Shown here piece after piece: positions 45,350 to 55,100 of a DNA stretch of 64,000 nt. Origin of the DNA: CAYSUS01 sp964434165 (GTDB lineage Bacteria; Planctomycetota; Planctomycetia; Pirellulales; Thermoguttaceae); the NCBI GenBank assembly GCA_964434165.1, contig CAYSUS010000010.1, forward strand, positions 33,504 through 97,503, read 5' to 3'. Under the pieces are notes generated by a model. That model ran no database searches, had not been told where the DNA came from, and saw only the letters and a program-made list of their open reading frames with translations. The translations under genes and the position numbers were made by a program. The first letter of the stretch is position 1, and the number at the start of each line of letters is the position of its first letter.

Positions 45350-46128
45350 GAGCGAGTAGCGTACCCCCTCCTGCGTGCGGGAGAGGGTGGCCGCGCGGCG
45401 GCCGGGTGAGGGCGGCCCGCGTGGCATGCCAATTCTCCTTGCTCCCGGGCTCCTGCCGGGGGGCGCACTGACGCGCGAGGCTCCGCCTCGCCCACACTCA
45501 ACCTGAAACAGTGCGCTCGCAAGGCCGTGCCAGAATTCGACATGAGGGGTCGGAGCACCAGGCCCCGGTCTCCTGCATACGGCACTGGTTGTCAAGCGGC
45601 CGGTGGCACCCGACGGTCCACGGGACCTGCTGGCGCAGGCCGGTGACTGCGCTCGTTCTGGCTCGAAGGGAGCCTCGTACTCAGTCCGCAGGACGGTACT
45701 CGTACTCGAAGGCCGCCATGCCCGAGATCGTTCTCGATCATGGGAATTGGATGGCTATCGTCTCTCGATCGAGTACGCCTCCTCCTCGACGTCGCCCGAG
45801 GGTCGGCCCTGGAATGTGCATCGATGGAGGATGTGCTGCTCGCGTGTGTTGGGATCAGCGAGCCCACGAAGCCCGAAAGCAGCGACTGAGGCGAATCGTT
45901 TCGATACCGACGAACCTCGTCCGCCGAGCCGAGTCGGTTGCCGGGCCGCCGACGAACGCGGGTCCGAGTACCGCTTGGCTGACTACGAGTACGAGCAAGA
46001 TCCTGGGGAGGCGATCGTCCACCCTGGTTGAGGCTCGGCTGCGGCCGAAGCGATACCCCAAACGATGCGCTGGGCTGACGAATCCCGGCCTGAAGGGCTG
46101 ACGGACCAGGGCGCCCGGCGCTGGCTCA
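45350..46128. other. Intergenic region, 779 bases, with degenerate GAGTACGAG-type sequence
   Basis: Repeat A next to der, then lower-GC sequence at about 45640-46000 with short repeats of the form TACTCGTACTCG / GAGTACGAG on either strand (45693-45705, 45983-46000). Open frames here have unbalanced composition and no supported protein. It looks like decayed sequence. Confidence 0.5.
45364..45417. repeat. Palindromic interspersed repeat, family A long form, copy 1
   Basis: CTCCTGCGTGCGGGAGAGGG, then a second GC-rich hairpin (GGCCGCGCGGCGGCC), then GGGTGAGGGCGGCC. The end matches 49511-49535. It starts 14 bases after the der stop. Confidence 0.65.
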
Positions 46129-47253
46129 TCACGACTTCTGGCCGCGTCGCTGCGCGGCGCGACGGATCTGCTTCTTCACGTCGCGGAGTCGCTCCGGCCA
46201 CTCAAAGCGCGGGGCCTTGGCAGGATCGTATCCTTGCAGGTGTCCGTGGAGTCGCGTGGCGGGCTTGGTGTACCGGAGCTCGGTGTCGCCGAACACCTCG
46301 CGGCATATCTCCGCGAGGCGAGGATCGTACTCCAGCAGCTCCTCCCGTGTGTTCACATGATTGTGGTCGTGGTCGTCTTCGCGGTTGTTGTCGAACCACG
46401 ACTGCACGCCCTCGGCGAAGTACTCATGATGGTTGACGCTGGCGTACTTGCCTTTCCAAAGGCCGGCGGCCATGGCTTCCTTGTAGGCCGCTTTGAGCCG
46501 ACCGTCGAAGGTCGGGTCCACGTTGACCAATCCGCGCAAGTGGATGTTGTGCGCAAGCTCGTGGATGAGGATACACTCGGCTGAATAGGGGTCGCCCGGA
46601 TAGCCTAGCAGGTTCTCCTCGGCACACGAGCAGAGGGGATCGCGCTCGCTGCCGCCCAACCCCCGGGCACGCGCATCCCAGTAGTCCTTGCCGGTGATCC
46701 CCGGGAACATCTTCACCGGCTGGTCGGCGAGCCTCGCGAACTCCGGCTGATCCGTGGTGAACTCGTTGTGCGCAAGGACGCATAGACGCGCCCCGCTTTG
46801 GATCATGGCCGCGCGTACGTCAGGGCGCTTCGCCAGCATGAGATCGACGAGGTAGGCGGCCTCCTCAAGCGCGTAGGGGTTCACTTTCGCAGACGCGACG
46901 ATGGGAAAACCGCCCGCGCTGACGCGTTGAGTGTAGAACGCCGGAATGCCGTCCTTGTCCGGGGGATCGAACCGAAATGCCTGGACGGGCAGCTTGCAGG
47001 TCACCGTGGCCTCGCAGTGATCCTTCTGCCCAACGACTGCAAAACGGTGCCCCCGTGTCGTGGTGATGAAGGTCTCCTTGCCGGGCTCAACTCGCCCGTT
47101 GGAGACCCGCTCTCGGTCGGACTTGATCCAGTAGACCTCGACCGGCTGATGGCTGCCGTTGATAATCTGGAGCACGGGGCGCGGCGACGCCACCGCGACC
47201 GTGACCGTGTTCAGAAGCAGGGCAATCGGGCACACCAGTCCAGTTCGCATCAT
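46129..47253 (-). CDS. Secreted gluzincin-like metallopeptidase with N-terminal VHL-beta-like domain
   Basis: 374 aa, signal peptide 1-23. Residues about 25-75 (VLQIINGSHQPVEVYWIKSD, then TTTRGHRFAVVG) resemble the VHL beta-domain fold. Residues about 110-290 carry a zinc-peptidase signature: HELAH (H231, E232, H235) and, 46 residues later, HHEYFAEGVQSWF with E281 as a likely third ligand, a gluzincin layout. The C-terminal tail is basic. I cannot assign a substrate. It is probably extracellular or periplasmic. The ATG at 47253 is followed by a second ATG, and no strong ribosome site distinguishes them. Confidence 0.85.
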   Translation of the reverse strand: MMRTGLVCPIALLLNTVTVAVASPRPVLQIINGSHQPVEVYWIKSDRERVSNGRVEPGKETFITTTRGHRFAVVGQKDHCEATVTCKLPVQAFRFDPPDKDGIPAFYTQRVSAGGFPIVASAKVNPYALEEAAYLVDLMLAKRPDVRAAMIQSGARLCVLAHNEFTTDQPEFARLADQPVKMFPGITGKDYWDARARGLGGSERDPLCSCAEENLLGYPGDPYSAECILIHELAHNIHLRGLVNVDPTFDGRLKAAYKEAMAAGLWKGKYASVNHHEYFAEGVQSWFDNNREDDHDHNHVNTREELLEYDPRLAEICREVFGDTELRYTKPATRLHGHLQGYDPAKAPRFEWPERLRDVKKQIRRAAQRRGQKS

Positions 47254-47340
47254 GAGTCGTCTCGTCTTCGTGCGGAGTTCGGCCTGCTGAGATACGGGAA
47301 AGGGCTACCATGATCATGCTTGGCTCGGGCAATGCACATG

Positions 47341-47787
47341 TCAACCTTGGCCACCCCGTCGCTTCCGCATGTAGCGGTCCCCTCGCTCCATCTTCCAGTC
47401 TTCCCATCCGAGGCGGCGGTAGAAGCCCACGGCGCGGAAGCTCTCGTCGGGATCGGTGGTCAGCCATATCTCCCTCCATCCTTCCGACCAGAGCCAGTCC
47501 TCGACCAAGGTCAGCAGCCGCGTGCCGATGCCTTGCCCCTCGTATTCCTTGAGGACGGAGATCACCCACATCTCTCCCGTGGACTTGTCGCCCATGGCGA
47601 ATCCGACCACGCGGCCGTCCGCCACGCAGAGCCAACCGCGATGCGACTGGTCCATGCGCCGGCGCACCGACTCGTGCGTGATGTCCATCGCGGTCAGTTC
47701 TGCGCGGCCACGATCGTTGTGCCAGGTAGCCACGCGGACGTCGAAGATCGCCTGCATGTCGTCCGGCGTGATTTCGCGATAGAGCAT
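47341..47787 (-). CDS. GNAT-family N-acetyltransferase
   Basis: 148 aa. Acetyl-CoA-binding motif A is VLKEYEGQGIGTRLLTLVED (residues about 78-97) with the Q/RxxGxG/A signature. N-terminal MLYREITPDDMQAIFDVRVA and C-terminal FYRRLGWEDWKME are typical of the RimI-like group. The substrate is unknown. The ATG at 47787 is chosen because the frame upstream lacks a ribosome site and holds the promoter. It is followed after 87 bases by the gluzincin-like gene on the same strand. Confidence 0.9.
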   Translation of the reverse strand: MLYREITPDDMQAIFDVRVATWHNDRGRAELTAMDITHESVRRRMDQSHRGWLCVADGRVVGFAMGDKSTGEMWVISVLKEYEGQGIGTRLLTLVEDWLWSEGWREIWLTTDPDESFRAVGFYRRLGWEDWKMERGDRYMRKRRGGQG

Positions 47788-47866
47788 GGGGGTCGCAAAG
47801 CTTCCTTTGCTGGAGTTGCGGCGAAAACGCGCAAGGGATGATCCGTGCCCCTGTCGCCGGCGGGTG

Positions 47867-47895
47867 ATGGTACTGCACAATCGGCGGTAGTTCAA
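47867..47895 (-). promoter_or_regulatory. Putative promoter of the GNAT gene
   Basis: Minus strand TTGAAC (47895-47890), 17-nt spacer, TACCAT (47872-47867); leader of about 75 nt. Confidence 0.6.
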
Positions 47896-48007
47896 TGGCC
47901 CAAACGGTGGCCACCGGCGAGAAGAGGAAGCCCTCCCTCCGCCGTGCGTGGCGGGCTAGAATGCAGTATTGTCCTCGAATCCGCAGACCCGCCCAAGCCA
48001 AAGCCGC

Positions 48008-49447
48008 GTGAATGCCTCGCCCCCACCATCGTCCGAGCCGCCCCGCATTGCCGTGATCGGGGCCGGGATCGCCGGGCTGGCCGCGGCGCATCGCGTGACG
48101 GAGATTGCGCCGCAATCTCGGCTGGCGGTGTTCGACGGCTCCGGCCGCCCGGGCGGCGTGCTGTGGACCGTCCACGAGCAGGGCTACCAGGTCGAGCAGA
48201 GCGCCGACAACTTCATCACCACGCTCCCCTGGGGCCTGGACCTCTGCAAGCGCCTGGGGCTGGGCGAGGAGCTCGAACAGACGAACCCGGCCTATCGCCG
48301 GACGTTCGTGGTGCGAAAGGGGCGTTTGCACCGTCTGCCCGACGGCTTCCTCATGATGGCCCCCACGCGGATGTGGCCGCTGGCCGTCACGCCGGTCCTG
48401 AGCCCGCTCGGCAAGGCCCGCGCGGCCCTGGAGTATTTCCTTCCCCCACGCTACGGCGACGACGACGAGAGCATGGCCGGCTTCGTGCGCCGCCGGTTGG
48501 GACGCGAGACCTACGAGCGCCTGGTCGAGCCGCTGGTCAGCGCCGTGTATGCGGCCGACCTGGAGAAGCTCAGCGTCGAGGCCACGCTCTCCCGCTTCCG
48601 CGACATGGAGCGCAAGCACGGCAGCCTGATCCGCGCGATGCGCCGGCAGATGAAGGAGATGCGCGCCCGCGGCCAGAAGAACGAAAGCGGCGCCCGCTAC
48701 AGCATGTTCGTCACGCTCCGCGACGGGCTTTCCAGCATGGTCGAGGCGATCGCGGGCCGGCTGCCCGAGGGCGCGCTGCGGCTGCGCACGCCGGTCGCGA
48801 GGATCGAGCGCGACCCCGGCGGCGCGTGGCGACTGACGCTCGCCGGCCAGTCGGCCGGCGCGGTCGAGACGTACGACGCGGTGATTATGGCCGCGCCTTC
48901 GCCTGTGGCAGCCAGGCTCCTGGAGCCGCTCGACCAGCAGTTGGCCGAGCTTCTCGGCGGCATCGAACACTCGGGCACGGCGATCCTCTCCGTGGCCTTC
49001 GACGCCGACCAGATCCGCCATCCGCTCGACGGCATGGGTGCCGTGATCCCGGCCATCGAGAACAGCCCCATGCTGGCCGTGAGCTTCTCCAGCCGCAAGT
49101 ACGCCCACCGCGCTCCGGACGGCAAGGTCCTGCTCCGCGCGTTCGTCGGTGGGGCGAAACACCCCGAGATGCTCGACATGGACGACGCCGAGCTGCGGCG
49201 CCGCGTGCTGGGGGAGATGGATCGCCTGTTGGGTATCCGCGGTGAGCCGTGCTTCGAGGTCATCGCGCGCTGGCCCGGCACCATGCCGCAATACCACGTG
49301 GGGCACAAGCAGCGCGTGGCGAGAATTCGTGAGCTGGCCGCGGGCCTGCGGGGCCTGGCCCTGGCCGGCAATTCGTACCAGGGCGTGGGCATCCCCGACT
49401 GTATTCACACCGGGGAGCAGGCGGCGGAGCGAGTGGTGAGCGCGTGA
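48008..49447 (+). CDS. hemY: Protoporphyrinogen oxidase
   Basis: 479 aa from the GTG at 48008. FAD-dependent oxidation of (copro)protoporphyrinogen IX in heme synthesis. The dinucleotide motif VIGAGIAGLAAAHRV opens the protein. GGVLWTVHEQGYQVEQSADN is the family's second signature, followed by LVEPLVSAVYAADLEKLSVE and the C-terminal LALAGNSYQGVGIPDCIHTG that closes the FAD site. The frame extends to a TTG at 47969, but a GCTAGAAT -10-like element (47957-47962) sits immediately before it, which would leave almost no leader. The GTG is therefore preferred. The heme pathway neighbours are absent. Confidence 0.93.
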   Translation: MNASPPPSSEPPRIAVIGAGIAGLAAAHRVTEIAPQSRLAVFDGSGRPGGVLWTVHEQGYQVEQSADNFITTLPWGLDLCKRLGLGEELEQTNPAYRRTFVVRKGRLHRLPDGFLMMAPTRMWPLAVTPVLSPLGKARAALEYFLPPRYGDDDESMAGFVRRRLGRETYERLVEPLVSAVYAADLEKLSVEATLSRFRDMERKHGSLIRAMRRQMKEMRARGQKNESGARYSMFVTLRDGLSSMVEAIAGRLPEGALRLRTPVARIERDPGGAWRLTLAGQSAGAVETYDAVIMAAPSPVAARLLEPLDQQLAELLGGIEHSGTAILSVAFDADQIRHPLDGMGAVIPAIENSPMLAVSFSSRKYAHRAPDGKVLLRAFVGGAKHPEMLDMDDAELRRRVLGEMDRLLGIRGEPCFEVIARWPGTMPQYHVGHKQRVARIRELAAGLRGLALAGNSYQGVGIPDCIHTGEQAAERVVSA

Positions 49448-49490
49448 GTGTCGGGAAGCGCTGGGGGACGTGTGGGGTGGAGTCTCCGTG

Positions 49491-49535
49491 CTCCCCGCTC
49501 CCGCGTGCGGGAGAGGGGCTGGAGGTGAGGGCGGC
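49491..49535. repeat. Palindromic interspersed repeat, family A long form, copy 2
   Basis: CTCCCCGCTCCCGCGTGCGG then GAGAGGGGCTGGAGGTGAGG then GCGGC. The arms form a hairpin of about 9 bp, followed by the same GGTGAGGGCGGC tail as at 45364-45417. Confidence 0.7.
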
Positions 49536-49609
49536 AAGGGCAACGCGACGGGGCACGCCCGTGGGGCGATCCTTTCGCCCCAGCACGCCCCGAAGGAGAG
49601 AGGCAGGCG

Positions 49610-51811
49610 CTACTCGACGTCGCGGATCTCGGTGAGCGAGTGCGTGACGAGGGCCCCGTCCTCGAAGTAGTACTCGCTGGTATAGCACCGCAGGCACTTG
49701 AGCAACTCCAGCCCGGTGCGGACCTGCTGGAGGATCATCTTCGCCTGGGCCTCGTCGCCGTCGATCTCCTCCTCGATGACCTTCTCCGCGGCGAACTCCA
49801 CCCAAGGCGCGGCCGCGTCCACCAGGGCCGCGAAATCGAAAATCACCACCTGGGCCAGCGGGCGCTCCTCGGCCCCCCCGAGCACGCCGCCGGCTTCCAG
49901 GGGCGTTTCTGCCAGCAGGCGGCGCGAATGGCCCTTCCAGCCCGTGATCGCGGCCAGCGACTTGGAAACCGCGGCGTTGGGCAGGATGTTGTCGTCCAGG
50001 CCCCACTCCTTAGGCAGTGGATAGTAGTACATCCTGCCGCCCTGGATCTTCTCGGACTGCAGCTCGGGAATGGCGAACTCGGGGAAATCGCCGGGCTCGA
50101 TCTCGTGAAGCAGCGCGGCGAAGCCGTTGAAGACCTCGCGGTACTCCGACATCGCCTGGACCAGGGCCTTGGCGTCGCTGACGCCCACCAGCACGGCCGG
50201 CTCGACCAGGGGCATGGGCTTGTCCATCTCGGGCATTTCCGCGTGCAGCCGGCGCGTCGTGAACCGGGCGTCGAGCACCAGGCCTGCCTGGCCGTCGGCC
50301 AGCGCGGGGATGAAGGAGTTGCGCGTCGCCTTGTCGAACCGCTCGACGAGCGGCAGGGCCTTCTCCTTGAACTCCTCGAACTGCTCGCGGTCCACCTCGT
50401 CCATCTCCGGCAGGGCGAACTCCTCGAAGTAGCCGTAAGCCGCGCCGGCCCACTTGACCATCGCGTCGTACTGGGCCACGTCCAGTCGGCTGCGCGAGAC
50501 CACCGCCAGGATGGGGCGGCCCCCAACGTGCCTGAGCATGTCCAGCGGTTTGGAGGCGTCGAGCTCCGGGTGCGCGGTCCAATCGTAGGCGTAGCCCTCC
50601 ATGCCGCGGTCGGTGAGAAAGGCGAAGGCCATCCGCGGTCCCGGCTCGGGGATGGCGGCCTTCAGGTCCTCGGCCAGGGCCCTGGCGTCCTTGAGCACCT
50701 TGCGCTCCATGTCCGCCTCCAGCCCGGCCAGCGGCAGCATCTCGCGGCCCATCTGCAGCATCTCGTCGATGTCGCGGTCGTTGACGACCAACTGCCGGGC
50801 GATCTCGGCGCTGTAGTAGTCGATGGACGCGAGCCGGCGGTCGGCGTACTTCTCCAGCGGCCCCAGCTCCTTGCGCGTGGCCAGCGACGGTCCCTCTCCG
50901 AGCCGCTTGATGCAATCGTCCGTCGATCCCACGGCCAGGAGCAGGTAGTCGTCGCGGAGCCCGAGGAAGACCGAGACCTTCAGCTTCTTGACCCGGGCCA
51001 TCACCTTGTCCACCTGCCCCTCTTCGAGCTCGACCTCGCGGACCTCGTCCAGCGGGACCTCGTCCCAGGGGATCATCGCGCCGTCGAGCGTGAAGGCGAG
51101 GTACTCCCGGCCGTCGATGCGGGTGCGCTTGAGGCAGTCTTTGAGCTGGTCGTTTTCTGCCAGGAGCAAGCGGAGAATCCCTTCGAGCATCTCGACGTGC
51201 GCGCGGACCTGCTCCTCCTTCGTGGTCTTCATGCCGATCACCATGCCCGGCACCTTGATCTTGTCGAGGTTATCGGCCAGTACGCCGAACAGCACGGCCG
51301 CCTGGACCGACTCGCTTTCCATGCCCGCCGACTCGCCGGTGACTTCCATCATGGCGGGGCCGAAGCGCATCGCGCCGTTGAGCTGCTGGAAGAGGTCGAT
51401 CGTGCCGACGAAATCGGCGTCGCCGTAGAGGAAGACCTCGTGCGAGAGCAGGTCCGCGGCCAGATGCAGGGATTGGCGCTGGTTGGGATCCTCCAGGACC
51501 TGCATGACCTGGGCGACGGGCGAATCGGGGTCCTCGGCCTCCATCTCGAGCATCCCGAGGCCCATCTGCACGGCCGGCATGCCCTGGATCCTCTTCCACG
51601 CCTTGCTGGCGAGGAAGGCCTCCACCTGCTCGCGGTTGCGGAGCATGCTGCTGTAGAAGGCGGCGTCGGCGGGCACCAATCGCAGCGAGGTGTCGAGCTG
51701 CTCGAGCTTCTCGGCGGCCGGCGCGGGTGTAAGCCATCCGGCGACCAGGGCGGCGGTCGCCACGATCGAGAGAACCCGTCGCGGGGTTCGGAAACGAATG
51801 AGCGTAACCAC
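49610..51811 (-). CDS. Secreted hypothetical protein, 733 aa
   Basis: I do not recognise a named family. The signal peptide is VLSIVATAALVAGWLTPAPA (residues about 13-33). The mature N-terminus, LRLVPADAAFYSSMLRNREQ, is a pattern I associate with large planctomycete exoproteins. The remainder is Glu/Asp-rich, alternating helices and strands, with no cysteine cluster, no metal motif and no transmembrane segment. The GTG start is set by GGAG about 9 nt upstream. It is divergent from the STN repeat gene, and both have good promoters facing away from each other. A shared regulon is possible. Confidence 0.82.
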   Translation of the reverse strand: MVTLIRFRTPRRVLSIVATAALVAGWLTPAPAAEKLEQLDTSLRLVPADAAFYSSMLRNREQVEAFLASKAWKRIQGMPAVQMGLGMLEMEAEDPDSPVAQVMQVLEDPNQRQSLHLAADLLSHEVFLYGDADFVGTIDLFQQLNGAMRFGPAMMEVTGESAGMESESVQAAVLFGVLADNLDKIKVPGMVIGMKTTKEEQVRAHVEMLEGILRLLLAENDQLKDCLKRTRIDGREYLAFTLDGAMIPWDEVPLDEVREVELEEGQVDKVMARVKKLKVSVFLGLRDDYLLLAVGSTDDCIKRLGEGPSLATRKELGPLEKYADRRLASIDYYSAEIARQLVVNDRDIDEMLQMGREMLPLAGLEADMERKVLKDARALAEDLKAAIPEPGPRMAFAFLTDRGMEGYAYDWTAHPELDASKPLDMLRHVGGRPILAVVSRSRLDVAQYDAMVKWAGAAYGYFEEFALPEMDEVDREQFEEFKEKALPLVERFDKATRNSFIPALADGQAGLVLDARFTTRRLHAEMPEMDKPMPLVEPAVLVGVSDAKALVQAMSEYREVFNGFAALLHEIEPGDFPEFAIPELQSEKIQGGRMYYYPLPKEWGLDDNILPNAAVSKSLAAITGWKGHSRRLLAETPLEAGGVLGGAEERPLAQVVIFDFAALVDAAAPWVEFAAEKVIEEEIDGDEAQAKMILQQVRTGLELLKCLRCYTSEYYFEDGALVTHSLTEIRDVE

Positions 51812-51939
51812 AGGTCGTCTCCTCTGCCGGGGCAGTTCCGAGGATCTGAAGCGAATGCATTAGCGGCGCGACAGCGGCCGCACGACGTGCCTTGCCGCCG
51901 GCGACTCGGGAGAAGCGGGCGTTGCCCAGCGGCGGCGTC

Positions 51940-51968
51940 ATTGTAGCCCCGCCCGGGCGACGCGACAA
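51940..51968 (-). promoter_or_regulatory. Putative promoter of the 733-aa exoprotein gene
   Basis: Minus strand TTGTCG (51968-51963), 17-nt spacer, TACAAT (51945-51940); leader of about 120 nt. Confidence 0.6.
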
Positions 51969-52074
51969 CTAGCCCGCAGCGGCGCAGCGGCGGTCCGGTC
52001 GGGGGTTGGCGAAGGCTCCGGTCTTGCACGGCCCGGGCCGAGACGTCCTGCCGGGCACCCGGCCGAGGGGGCAC

Positions 52075-52103
52075 TTGATCGGCTCGGCGCGCAGGGGTAT
52101 CGT
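52075..52103 (+). promoter_or_regulatory. Putative promoter of the STN repeat genes
   Basis: TTGATC (52075-52080), 17-nt spacer, TATCGT (52098-52103); leader of about 80 nt. Confidence 0.55.
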
Positions 52104-52188
52104 CACTGCCAGCGCTGCGGTCTTCCGGAACACCGCCGCACGAGGAGCTGCACTCTCATCCCCCGGCTCCCGCAGAAAGGAGAGGCCC

Positions 52189-55100
52189 ATGTCTTGCCTC
52201 CGCGTCGCGCTCGGAGCGCTCGTGTCGTTTGCTGTTGTCTCGCTGTGCCTGCCCACCGCGACGGCCCAACCGGCGCCGACTGCCGCGCCGAAGGGCCCGC
52301 CCGAGTCCTCCCCGCCCGGCGAGACCGAATCGATGGTCGCCGAGGCGCATCGGGTGGACCACCTCGTTGCCGAGGAGCCCGAGCAGGCCGAACGCGAATT
52401 GGGCGCGCTCAGGGACATGGTCGAGATGGCGGTCAACCCCGAGACGTGGGACACCTGCGGCGGAGAGGGTTGCGCACGGACCTTCTCGACCGGCGCTGCG
52501 CGGATGCTGGTGGTCCGCCATCGTCCGCAGGTCCACGCCGAGGTGCGCCGGCTCCTGGAGGCGATCGGCCGGCTCGTGGCCGACGCGGAGGCCGGCCGGG
52601 CCCCGCCCACGGTCCTCGACTGGAGAGGGAGGCGCCCCGGCGTCGAACGGGTCGAGAAGGCCCTGGAGAAGACGCTCTCCTGCGACTTCCGCCAGGTGCC
52701 TTTGGACCAGGTCGCCGCGTGGCTGGCTCGTAAGACCGGCGTGCCGATCAAGCTGGATCGCATGGCACTAGAGGACGTGGGGATCGAGGCGGACATGCCG
52801 CTGACATTTCGCGCCTCGGAGATATCCTTTCGTTCGGTTCTCCGGCTGATGCTACGCACATGCGACCTGACGTACGAAATCCGCGACGGGGCCTTCCGGA
52901 TCACCACGCCGGAAGTCGCCGAGAAGCGGTGCATGGCGCGGCTCTACCCCGTACGCGATCTGGTGGCGGGCTGCGATTCGGTAGGGTGCGGCGACCGGAA
53001 GGTAACATCCCCCGGCCTGGAGGCGCTCGCTGATCTTGTGCAGACCGTGGCTCACCCCACGAGGCGGGAATGGGACGCCATCAAGCCCGTAGCTCTGCGC
53101 AAGGCCCGGCTCCTGGTCCTGTACCACACGCAGGACGCCCACCAGGGAACGGCCGACCTTCTCACCGCGCTGCGCCAACTTGCCAGGGAGTCGGTCGGGG
53201 GCAACGTGCCCGAGCCGCGCATGGTGGGTCGGGGCCACCAGAGCAAGGCGGTCGAGGCGATCCACATTGCCCTCGTCACACGGTTCAGCTTCGAGCTCGA
53301 CGAGATGCCGCTCTCCGTGGTGGCCGAGACGATCCGCCGCAAGGCAGGCATCAACGTCGTGCTCGACCTCCGGGCGCTGGAAGACGTGGGCCTCGGGCCG
53401 GACATACCCATCACCAAGCGTCTGAAGGACATCAACCTGCGAAGCTCGCTCAGACTCCTGCTGCGAGAGCTCGACCTGACGTACATCATCCAGGACGAGG
53501 TCCTCCTCATCACCACGCCGGAATCGGCCGAGTCGCGGTTGCTCGTGGGCGTTTACCCGGTCCGCGACCTGATCGAGTCCCGCGACCCCGACGGCAAGAT
53601 CCGTCACGATTTCGAGGAGCTCGAGCAGCTCATCCATTTCGCTCTCGGGCCGACGACCTGGTCCAGCGAGGGCGGGCCCGGATCGCACGGCGCGGCCCCC
53701 TTCGAGGACGTCCATGCCCTGGTCGTGCGTCAGACCGAGGAGGGGCACCGGGAGGTCCGCGACCTCTTGGCCGCACTCCGCAAGGCGGCACGCCTCGCCC
53801 CGCAAGACCCGGCCGAGCATCCTTACCTGCTCCTCTCGGGCGAGGACGAGCGCCCGGCGTCGAAGGCGATCTGGGCGGCCCTGGACAAGAGGGTCTCGTT
53901 CGACTTCTGCAAGAAGCCGCTTGCAAACGTGGTCGCGCACTTCCGCAAGCAGTTCGGCATCGAGATCCAGATCGATCGCCGGGCCCTGGAGGACGTGGGC
54001 ATTGGGACCGACGTGCCCGTCACGAAGCGACTGAAAGCAGTCACGTTCCGCTCGGCACTCCGCCACCTGCTGCGGGATCTGGATCTGACCTGCGTGATCC
54101 AGGACGAGGTGCTGCTGATCACCACACCGGAGACCGCGGAAAGCCGCATCGAGGCGGCGGTCTACCCGATCGGCGACCTCGCCGCTGAGCCGTCGCTGCG
54201 CGGCGACGACCCGCACGGCCTTGAAGCGTTGATCGACTTGATCACCGCCGCCGTGAGGCCCACGGCGTGGGACGACGTGGGCGGACCGGGGAGCGTCTTC
54301 GGCATCACCGCCGGCCAGGCCCCGGTGCTGGTCGTCGATCAGACGCGGGACGTCCACGAGGAGGTCGCGTCGCTGCTGGCCGTCGTTCGCCAGCTTGTCA
54401 GCGACTCCGCGGCGGGCAAGCCTCCGGTGTGCGTGATCGTGGAGTGGGCCGGCGAGCCGGAGGCCACGGGGGCGATCCGCAAGGCCCTCGCGAGAAAGGC
54501 CACGAAGGCCACGTTCGATTTCGTCGAGTGCCCCCTGGCCGACGTGCTGGCGGGGATCGAGGACTGGGCGGGGATCAACGTGCTGGTGGATCGCCGAGCC
54601 TTGGAGGACGTGGGGATAGGCACCGACGTGCCGGTCACCGGGAAGTGCAAGGACATGCCGCTGCGCGAGTTCCTCCGAAGCATCCTGCGGGACGTCGATC
54701 TCACCTGGATCATCCAGGACGAGGTCCTCCTCATCACCACGCCGGAAGTGGCCGAGTCGCGGCTGTTGACCGGCGTCTACCCGGCGCGCGACCTGGCCGA
54801 GGTCCGCGGCCCGGATAGCCCGGTGCGATACGACTATGACGGTCTCGCGAAGGTTATCCAGTCGGCCGTGTGGCCGGCGACCTGGGACGAGCTGGGCGGA
54901 CCGGGCTCGATCGGCACGGCCCCGTTCGAAGGCGTCCATGCCCTGGTAATTTCGCAGACCGAAGAGGGCCACGAGGCCGTTCGCGCGGTGCTCGCCAGGC
55001 TCCGCGAGATCAAGCGGCTCGCGGCCGCCGACCCGGCGCTCGCCGCCGAGCGGCCGTACTTCCTTCTCGATCCGGACGACGAGAGCCCGCAGAGCCGCGC

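Larger units (their letters stand above)
51812..52188. other. Divergent promoter region, 377 bases
   Basis: Two outward-facing promoters serving the 733-aa exoprotein gene (minus) and the STN repeat gene (plus), about 110 bases apart at their closest. No gene is supported. Confidence 0.65.

Noticed and set aside
45511..46101. Plus-strand frames of 196 and 142 codons after der
   Set aside because: Overlap each other in different frames, biased to Arg, Ser and Pro, and contain short GAGTACGAG-like repeats; treated as decayed sequence.
47969..48007. TTG as the start of protoporphyrinogen oxidase
   Set aside because: It lies 7 bases after a TAGAAT -10-like element, leaving almost no leader; the GTG at 48008 is preferred, though neither has a good ribosome site.
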